Part shown: one piece after another, positions 7,153 through 11,564 of the stretch
Position numbering within the stretch: the stretch's first letter is position 1
Layout of the letters: every line of letters begins with the position of its first letter
Source: Spirochaetota bacterium
Lineage (GTDB): Bacteria > Spirochaetota > Spirochaetia > DSM-27196 > PWMO01
Assembly: GCA_009908925.1 (NCBI GenBank)
Contig: JAAAOH010000312.1
Coordinates: 1-11,564, forward strand
Direction of reading: 5' to 3'
Length of the DNA: 11,564 bases
Translations under genes and position numbers: made by a program
Notes under the pieces: generated by a model
Told to the model about the DNA's origin: nothing
The model's input: only the letters and a program-made list of their open reading frames with translations
Databases searched by the model: none

Positions 7153-8686
7153 ATACGGAATACTCGTCCTCGGTGCGGGGGTTATGCAGCTTCCCGCACT
7201 CGAGGCGGCTCGGCGGAACGGGTGGTACCTCGTGGTCGCCGATGGCAATCCCGAGGCACTCGGCCGGGAGCTTTCGGACGCCTTTCACGTGGTTGACCTA
7301 AAGGATATGGGCGGTCTTCTGGCCCTCGCGCGCAGCTATTACGAAGCAGGAAGGCTGCACGGCGTCTTCACCGCCGGCACCGACTTTTCCGCCTCCGTTG
7401 CCTATGTGGCCGAGACCCTCGGACTCCCCGGTATTCCCTACGAGGCCGCCCTCAATGCCACCGACAAAGTTCGCATGCGCCGTGTACTCACCGACGCCGG
7501 CGTTCCATCGCCACGGTTCTGCGAGGTTTCTCACTCCGGCGGCCTCGACGCGGTCGATGTGCCACCGCTGCCGGTCGTAGTGAAGCCGGTCGACAATATG
7601 GGCGCCCGCGGGGTGCGGCGCGTGGAAGAGGAGGCTGCGCTTCGTGATGCCGTGATGGATGCGATCGTGTTTTCCCGCAGCGGACGGGCCATAATCGAGG
7701 AGTTCATCGACGGGCCCGAGTTCAGTATCGACGCGCTCATCGTGGACGGTCGGATGCGGGTGTGCGGTATCGCCGACCGCGACATCCGGTTTCCGCCCCA
7801 GTTCATCGAAGTGGGCCACACCATGCCGACGGCCTACGGCGAGCGCGAACAGAGCGAGGTCTCCGCGGCGCTCTCGGCGGCCGCCCGCGCCCTCGGTATC
7901 CAAAACGGTGCGGCGAAGGGCGATATCTTTCTCACCGATCAGGGGGCGATCGTAGGGGAGGTGGCCGCGCGGCTCTCCGGGGGCTACATGTCGGGATGGA
8001 CCTACCCATACGCGAGCGGCGTTCCCCTCACCGAGGCCGGCATGCGGATCGCACTGGGACTTGACCCCGGTGATCTATCGCCGCGGCGCCGGTGGAGCTC
8101 CGCCGAGCGGGCGTCGATATCCATACCGGGTCGAGTAATGCAGGTGAGCGGCTTCGACGATGCGCGGGCGCTATCGAGGATCGAGAAGGTGTTCGAGCGG
8201 TGCGCTCCAGGAGATGTGGTTGTGTTTCCGCGGAACAACACTGAGAAGACGGCCAACGTGATTTCCGCTGCGCCCTCACGTGATGAGGCGACGACCGCGG
8301 CCGAGGAGGCGATTGCGCGCATCGTGGTCCGTCTGGTCCCTGATGATGAGGCCACCAGCGGGTTTCTGGCGGAGCCCGGTCTCCCGGCAGCGTTCGATCT
8401 CAGCGCCCGTATCAACCGTGCGGCGCTGGACGCCATGCCCGACGAAAGGCCCGGAGCCGGGTGCGCGGTATACAGGCCCCTGCCTGAGATCAGCGCCGAG
8501 CATGAACGCGACTGGAACTACCGCACGATAGCGCGCAGTCTCTCGTTGCTGGAAATACTGACCGGCGCGAGGCCGGCCCGTGGAGAGGAAGCGGCGCACG
8601 GTCGCTCCTTCTGGCGGGCGCTGTTAAAAGGGGGGCTACAGGGCGCGCTCTTCTATCTCGATACTATAAACGGGGGGAGCCGATGA
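7145..8686 (+). CDS. ATP-grasp carboxylate-amine (or thiol) ligase-like protein
   Basis: This 513-residue protein has an ATP-grasp fold, whose members use ATP to activate a carboxylate as acyl phosphate and join it to an amine or other nucleophile. The N-terminal pre-ATP-grasp domain starts with YGILVLGAGVMQLPALEAAR (4-23) and VVADGNPEA; residues 71-95 include VFTAGTDFSASVAYVAE. The ATP-grasp core shows VVVKPVDNMGARGV (144-157, K147 for ATP), IIEEFIDGPEFSIDAL (183-198) and IVGEVAARLSGGY (269-281) with E272 for metal. Residues 330-400 fit the usual C-terminal domain, and about 100 further residues to the end match nothing I recognise. The ATG lies inside the preceding stop region with an 8-nt overlap, after GGAAGGGG at 7133-7140. 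Its place in the sugar cassette suggests it acylates an aminosugar or its lipid/amino-acid partner; this is inference. Confidence 0.82.
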   Translation: MSRYGILVLGAGVMQLPALEAARRNGWYLVVADGNPEALGRELSDAFHVVDLKDMGGLLALARSYYEAGRLHGVFTAGTDFSASVAYVAETLGLPGIPYEAALNATDKVRMRRVLTDAGVPSPRFCEVSHSGGLDAVDVPPLPVVVKPVDNMGARGVRRVEEEAALRDAVMDAIVFSRSGRAIIEEFIDGPEFSIDALIVDGRMRVCGIADRDIRFPPQFIEVGHTMPTAYGEREQSEVSAALSAAARALGIQNGAAKGDIFLTDQGAIVGEVAARLSGGYMSGWTYPYASGVPLTEAGMRIALGLDPGDLSPRRRWSSAERASISIPGRVMQVSGFDDARALSRIEKVFERCAPGDVVVFPRNNTEKTANVISAAPSRDEATTAAEEAIARIVVRLVPDDEATSGFLAEPGLPAAFDLSARINRAALDAMPDERPGAGCAVYRPLPEISAEHERDWNYRTIARSLSLLEILTGARPARGEEAAHGRSFWRALLKGGLQGALFYLDTINGGSR

Positions 8687-9702
8687 CAGTGAAGCGTATC
8701 CTGATTTTGTTGATTACAATCCAGTTTGCCTCGTTTCTTCCCGCGGCGGACGCCGTGCCGCTGCCGCAGCTCCTCGACAGAACCGGCGCGCGACTGGCGT
8801 GGGACTCGTATCGTGATCACGGTACGCTCTCTCGCGGGACGACGATCGTAAGCTTTGCCCCCGGGCGACGCTCAGCCGTGCTGAATAGTACCGAGAACCT
8901 CTTCATCGGAGAGGTCAGCATGGAGGACGGTGCGCTCTACTTCAGCGAGGAGGCCGCCTCCAGGCTGGAGGCCGTGTTTGCCCCGCCGGAGCGGACGGGT
9001 GACGGCCGCTACGTTACCGCGATTTACATCGATCCCGGTCACGGTGGGAAGGACCCCGGCACCATCGGCCGACACCGGATAAACGGTCAAGTGATCGAGT
9101 TACACGAGAAGGACATCGTCCTCGACGTGTCCCGGCGGCTTCGTGAGATGCTCGCCCAGCGCTACCCGGAGAAAGAGGTCATGCTTTCGCGGGACGAGGA
9201 CATCTATCTGACACTCGAGGAACGCACGGCCCTTGCGAACGAAGTAGAGGTGGCAAAGAATGAAGCCATCATCTACCTCTCTATCCACGCTAATGCATCG
9301 CTCAATAGCAACGCTACCGGTTTCGAGGTGTGGTACCTGCCACCGGAGTACCGACGCAGGAATCTCATCGATGCCCGAACGGCCGGTGTTGACGACCCGG
9401 ACGTGTTGAATATCCTGAACACCATTCGCGAGGAAGAGTTCACCATTGAGAGCGTACTGCTCGCGCAGAACATCGTCGACTCTCTCGACACCCAGGTCGG
9501 AGCTGTTTCGACCAATCGTGGCATCAAGGAGGAGTCATGGTACGTTGTACGCAACGCGAAGATGCCGTCAGTCCTCGTCGAACTCGGTTTCGTGACGAAT
9601 CCTGGCGAGATCATGCGATTACGTGACAGCGATTACTTGAACAAGCTCGCACTCGGGATATACAATGGGATTTCGACGTTCATAACGAGCTTCGAGGAGT
9701 AG
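8683..9702 (+). CDS. N-acetylmuramoyl-L-alanine amidase (Amidase_3, exported)
   Basis: This 339-residue protein is a zinc amidase that cuts the bond between N-acetylmuramic acid and L-alanine of peptidoglycan in the periplasm. Residues 1-24 form a signal peptide (KRILILLITIQFASFL, cleavage near AADA/VP). Residues 27-100 resemble the copper-amine-oxidase-like 'stalk' domain, a possible binding module. The Amidase_3 domain runs from 111 to 337: AIYIDPGHGGKDPG with Zn ligand H120, then E142 in LHEKDIVLDV, H202 in YLSIHANAS, and catalytic E300 in SVLVELGFVTNPGE. All expected Zn and catalytic residues are present. The ATG overlaps the ATP-grasp stop as ATGA (8683-8686) behind GGGGGGAG at 8672-8679. 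Placement just upstream of the GerMN gene and flaA recalls Treponema pallidum, where from memory TP0247 is an amidase and TP0249 is flaA. Confidence 0.92.
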   Translation: MTVKRILILLITIQFASFLPAADAVPLPQLLDRTGARLAWDSYRDHGTLSRGTTIVSFAPGRRSAVLNSTENLFIGEVSMEDGALYFSEEAASRLEAVFAPPERTGDGRYVTAIYIDPGHGGKDPGTIGRHRINGQVIELHEKDIVLDVSRRLREMLAQRYPEKEVMLSRDEDIYLTLEERTALANEVEVAKNEAIIYLSIHANASLNSNATGFEVWYLPPEYRRRNLIDARTAGVDDPDVLNILNTIREEEFTIESVLLAQNIVDSLDTQVGAVSTNRGIKEESWYVVRNAKMPSVLVELGFVTNPGEIMRLRDSDYLNKLALGIYNGISTFITSFEE

Positions 9703-10215
9703 ATGCAGAGCGCCAGACGATTGTACGCAGCGGACAAGTCTCTTTACATCGCAGCACTCATGCTGGCCGCTACCTTTGTTATCTCTCTGGTGTTCTATCT
9801 CACGCTGCACGCGGAGAACGCTGAACGGGTACTGTTCTTCCCCGGGAACATCAGTGACGACATATCGGGCGAGCGCCGCGTCGTCACGAATTTCTCGGAC
9901 CTCGAACGTGACATGGAGGTTCTTACGGAGGAAGTCATTCTCGGGCCGACGTCACTGTACCGCTCGCGGGTGCTTCCGAAGGATACGGGAATCCAGGTTT
10001 TCATGTTGCGCGATAACGTCCTCTACGTCGACTTGAGCCGGGCGGCGCTTTTCGGCGACGACTCAGTTCGACTCGATTTTGTCGATTCCGCGGCAGTGCT
10101 CCAGCGATCCCTGCAGTTCAATTTCCGCTCGCTCGAGGACGTCGTGATCACAGTAGAGGGCCAATTACCGAATGAAACGTATTTCGAGCAGCAAAATCGC
10201 CAAAATGGGGCATAG
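9703..10215 (+). CDS. Membrane-anchored GerMN-domain protein
   Basis: This 170-residue protein has one transmembrane segment at about residues 14-36 (YIAALMLAATFVISLVFYLT) with Arg/Lys before it, so the rest should lie in the periplasm. Residues 57-155 fit a GerMN domain: ERRVVTNFSDLERDMEVLTE, then ILGPTSLYRSRVLPKDTGIQ, then the strand pair VLYVDLSRAA. GerMN domains occur in the spore germination/forespore protein GerM and in other envelope proteins, and are thought to bind cell-wall or partner proteins. Enzymatic activity is not expected. The ATG abuts the amidase stop with no spacing, and GAGGAG at 9694-9699 is the ribosome binding site. The gene ends 18 nt before the flaA -35 box. An accessory role for the amidase or in flagellar assembly is inferred from position only. 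Confidence 0.75.
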   Translation: MQSARRLYAADKSLYIAALMLAATFVISLVFYLTLHAENAERVLFFPGNISDDISGERRVVTNFSDLERDMEVLTEEVILGPTSLYRSRVLPKDTGIQVFMLRDNVLYVDLSRAALFGDDSVRLDFVDSAAVLQRSLQFNFRSLEDVVITVEGQLPNETYFEQQNRQNGA

Positions 10216-10233
10216 GTGTAATCCACAAAAAAG

Positions 10234-10261
10234 TTGACAAACGCTTTTGCTTTCGTATAAT
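10234..10261 (+). promoter_or_regulatory. sigma-70 promoter of flaA
   Basis: A perfect -35 hexamer TTGACA (10234-10239) and perfect -10 hexamer TATAAT (10256-10261) are separated by 16 bp. The expected transcript start is near 10268, giving a leader of about 43 nt to the ATG at 10311. No sigma-28 type flagellar promoter is seen here. It lies in the only sizeable gap of the plus-strand genes (10216-10310), in A/T-richer sequence. Confidence 0.88.
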
Positions 10262-10296
10262 TGGGTTAATGTAGATGACCTCGCGTCAAACCGAAG

Positions 10297-10304
10297 AAAA
10301 GGAG
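10297..10304 (+). promoter_or_regulatory. Ribosome binding site that sets the flaA start
   Basis: AAAAGGAG lies 6 nt upstream of ATG 10311. The alternative in-frame ATG at 10275 has no such site and would sit only a few nucleotides from the predicted transcript start, so 10311 is the better start. Confidence 0.88.
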
Positions 10305-10310
10305 CTGGGA

Positions 10311-11342
10311 ATGAAACGGTCCTTGATGCTAATTGTTGTGGTCCTCATGTGCTTTACCGTACCGGTGTTTGCCGAGCAGCAGACGCTGATCAACTTTTCG
10401 GAGTTGATTGCGGACTATCCTGCCGAAGCGCCGGTGAACGACCGGGACACGCTTCTTGATTTCAGTGACCAGGCAAGCACCGTTTTCTCTGAAGAGGAAA
10501 AGGCGGAGATGAAGACTTCCCTCGCTATTGAGCAGTGGGAGGTTGATCTCGCGTCCTCGTCCACCTTCACCGAAACGTTGCGAAACTCGACGGTCAGACA
10601 GGCGTTCGTGCGAGATGACGCCAATCAGTTTGCCGGTGAGGCAGTGATGGGCGTACGGGTGTTCTTCCCGGAAGCTCCGTACAACGGCTGGGCAATGGTG
10701 CGTCCTCCATTCGAGATTGCGGCCTACGCCGATCCGACTGAAGTCCAGGACGACGGGACGCTTGTTACCCCGCAGGATCAGCAGGGAAGCGGCGACAAGT
10801 ACCTGAACTCTGGCGTCGTCAAGAACGTCGGCACCTTGAAGTCCCTTTCCATGAACGTCCACGGGCTGAACTTCCCTCACGGCGTTAGCGTGGTGCTTCA
10901 GGATCAGAACAACGAGACCCACGAGATCTTCCTCGGGTACCTCAACTTCGAGGGCTGGCGACGACTCGAGTGGGAGAACCCGAACTATATCACCGAGGTC
11001 CGTGATCGCGAGCTGCGCACCTTCCCGCTGTATCCGAATCTGCAGCCGATGCGCAAGCTCATCGGTATCCGAATCTATCGTGATGCAGAAATGCAGGGTG
11101 GTGACTTCATCGGATACTTCAAGGACATTACCCTGACCTACGACCTCGCGACCCTGGATCTTCAGGGCGACATCGACAATGAAGCTGTCTGGGGCATTCT
11201 CCAGGAGCGTGAAGCGGAGCGCCGACGGGCAGAGCTTCGCCGCCTCGGTAACACCCAGATTCTTCGCTACCTCGAGCGTCTGAAGCAGGATCAGAGTGAG
11301 GCGCAGGCCGAACAGGAAGCGGGGCAGGGCCAGGAAGGCTAG
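10311..11342 (+). CDS. flaA: Flagellar filament outer layer (sheath) protein FlaA
   Basis: This 343-residue protein is FlaA, the protein that surrounds the FlaB core of spirochaete periplasmic flagellar filaments and affects their stiffness. Residues 1-21 are a signal peptide (KRSLMLIVVVLMCFTVPVFA, cleavage before EQQ), fitting export to the periplasm via Sec. The FlaA domain is visible from about 25 to 280: VRVFFPEAPYNGWAMVRPPF (115-134), NVGTLKSLSMNVHGLNFPHG (172-191), GWRRLEWENPNYI (215-227), RTFPLYPNLQP and IGIRIYRDAEMQGGDFIGYF (251-270). The last 50 residues are a charged, Gln/Glu/Arg-rich helix. The start at 10311 is set by the RBS AAAAGGAG and gives an intact signal peptide at the N-terminus. 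The gene has its own promoter and terminator and so may be transcribed alone, apart from readthrough of the upstream run. Confidence 0.95.
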   Translation: MKRSLMLIVVVLMCFTVPVFAEQQTLINFSELIADYPAEAPVNDRDTLLDFSDQASTVFSEEEKAEMKTSLAIEQWEVDLASSSTFTETLRNSTVRQAFVRDDANQFAGEAVMGVRVFFPEAPYNGWAMVRPPFEIAAYADPTEVQDDGTLVTPQDQQGSGDKYLNSGVVKNVGTLKSLSMNVHGLNFPHGVSVVLQDQNNETHEIFLGYLNFEGWRRLEWENPNYITEVRDRELRTFPLYPNLQPMRKLIGIRIYRDAEMQGGDFIGYFKDITLTYDLATLDLQGDIDNEAVWGILQEREAERRRAELRRLGNTQILRYLERLKQDQSEAQAEQEAGQGQEG

Positions 11343-11390
11343 TCCGGTGTTCTCTCTCACAGAGTGAAGACTTCTTGAAGTGGCTTCGTT

Positions 11391-11431
11391 AGCCGCGGTA
11401 TGCCTGCCACAGGGGGGGTACCGCGGCTTTT
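11391..11431 (+). terminator. Rho-independent terminator downstream of flaA
   Basis: A perfect 10-bp inverted repeat pairs AGCCGCGGTA (11391-11400) with TACCGCGGCT (11419-11428), separated by an 18-nt loop that holds a possible small inner hairpin (CCTG/CAGG). Four T residues cover 11428-11431, the first of them being the last stem base. It begins 48 nt after the flaA stop. The minus strand carries no T-run after the stem, so it should work mainly for flaA. Confidence 0.8.
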
Positions 11432-11437
11432 GAAGTA

Positions 11438-11563
11438 TCAAGCAGCGTGTTGGCACGCCTCGGCCAAATCAGCCACCGCATAGGCCGGCACCTCCACACT
11501 CGTTCCCCGCTGCCCGCGACGCCAGCGAACCGGCGGAGTCGCGAGCTCACACATCCACACCCG
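11438..11563 (-). CDS. Probable 3' end of an unidentified gene (partial)
   Basis: On the minus strand one frame stays open from the window edge (11563) to a TGA at 11438-11440, giving 41 residues: ATPPVRWRRGQRGTSVEVPA lies in the middle, and the end reads YAVADLAEACQHAA. The codons favour G or C in the third position, as in the neighbouring genes. It would converge on flaA, ending just beyond the flaA terminator. I do not recognise the family. The plus strand is also open here but reads as a proline-rich, gene-unlike sequence. Only the sequence beyond the window can confirm it. Confidence 0.45.
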   Translation of the reverse strand, partial: RVWMCELATPPVRWRRGQRGTSVEVPAYAVADLAEACQHAA

Positions 11564-11564
11564 C

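Larger units (their letters stand above)
2018..10215 (+). other. Seven-gene putative operon, spiro-SPASM to GerMN
   Basis: Seven plus-strand genes follow with junctions of -26, -4, -4, -8, -4 and 0 nt (negative = overlap), so they are probably co-transcribed and translationally coupled. No promoter or terminator is seen inside the run. The first five genes are sugar- or glycan-related or ligase-like, and the last two act on or near peptidoglycan. The flaA promoter lies just beyond the end of the run. Confidence 0.7.

Noticed and set aside
10276..10288. Inverted repeat TGAC-CTCGC-GTCA in the flaA leader as an operator or riboswitch
   Set aside because: A 4-bp stem is too short to support a regulatory call; noted only as a possible weak hairpin.
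10275..10310. Upstream ATG at 10275 as the flaA start
   Set aside because: It has no ribosome binding site, lies only about 7 nt past the predicted transcript start, and would put 12 polar residues ahead of the signal peptide.
10344..10355. Cys14 of FlaA as a lipoprotein site
   Set aside because: The residues before it (VVLM) do not fit a lipobox, and a normal signal peptidase I site (VFA/EQ) follows.
11370..11381. Palindrome ACTTC-TT-GAAGT after flaA as an operator or attachment site
   Set aside because: It is short, lies downstream of a gene before a terminator, and could occur by chance.
10329..11456. Long minus-strand open frame opposite flaA (375 codons)
   Set aside because: It is fully antisense to a clear FlaA protein, has no recognisable domain, and long antisense frames are common in GC-rich DNA with biased third positions.
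1..11564. CRISPR arrays, insertion sequences, tRNA or rRNA genes
   Set aside because: No regularly spaced repeats, transposase-like frames, terminal inverted repeats or tRNA/rRNA-like stretches were seen by eye.

Overview
This is a dense, GC-rich bacterial window, almost certainly chromosomal DNA of a spirochaete. I infer a free-living, high-GC member of the Spirochaetales. The placement rests on a complete flaA gene for the outer-layer (sheath) protein of periplasmic flagella, and on a spirochaete-type 'spiro-SPASM' protein. No mobile element, CRISPR array, tRNA or rRNA was seen.

Layout. (i) Positions 2-406, plus strand: 3' part of a DUF192-family gene whose start lies outside the window. 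(ii) 471-1995, minus strand: xseA and xseB, the two subunits of exodeoxyribonuclease VII, overlapping by 65 nt. (iii) 2018-10215, plus strand: a tightly packed seven-gene run with every junction overlapping or abutting. Its order is spiro-SPASM protein, GT2-like glycosyltransferase, SpsF-like cytidylyltransferase, a PseG-like/Zn-ribbon/methyltransferase fusion, an ATP-grasp ligase, an N-acetylmuramoyl-L-alanine amidase (Amidase_3) and a membrane-anchored GerMN-domain protein. (iv) 10311-11342: flaA with its own near-perfect sigma-70 promoter and a downstream intrinsic terminator. (v) 11438-11563, minus strand: a probable 3' end of an unidentified gene running off the window.

How the genes may work together. 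The first five genes of the run look like a cassette that makes or attaches an unusual glycan: sugar-nucleotide activation (SpsF-like), sugar-nucleotide hydrolysis or transfer (PseG-like), methylation, ATP-dependent amide or ester bond formation (ATP-grasp) and glycosyl transfer. The next genes act in the periplasm on peptidoglycan (amidase, GerMN), and the run leads directly to flaA. Because periplasmic flagella lie between peptidoglycan and outer membrane, and treponemal flagellins are known to be glycosylated, a flagellar or cell-envelope glycosylation system is a reasonable but unproven inference.

The most unusual gene is the first. The spiro-SPASM protein joins an SpsF-like domain that lacks the nucleotide-binding signature to a radical-SAM-like domain that lacks the CxxxCxxC cluster motif, and ends in a retained SPASM/twitch-type cysteine set. 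It looks like a non-canonical, possibly non-catalytic or repurposed, member of two enzyme families.
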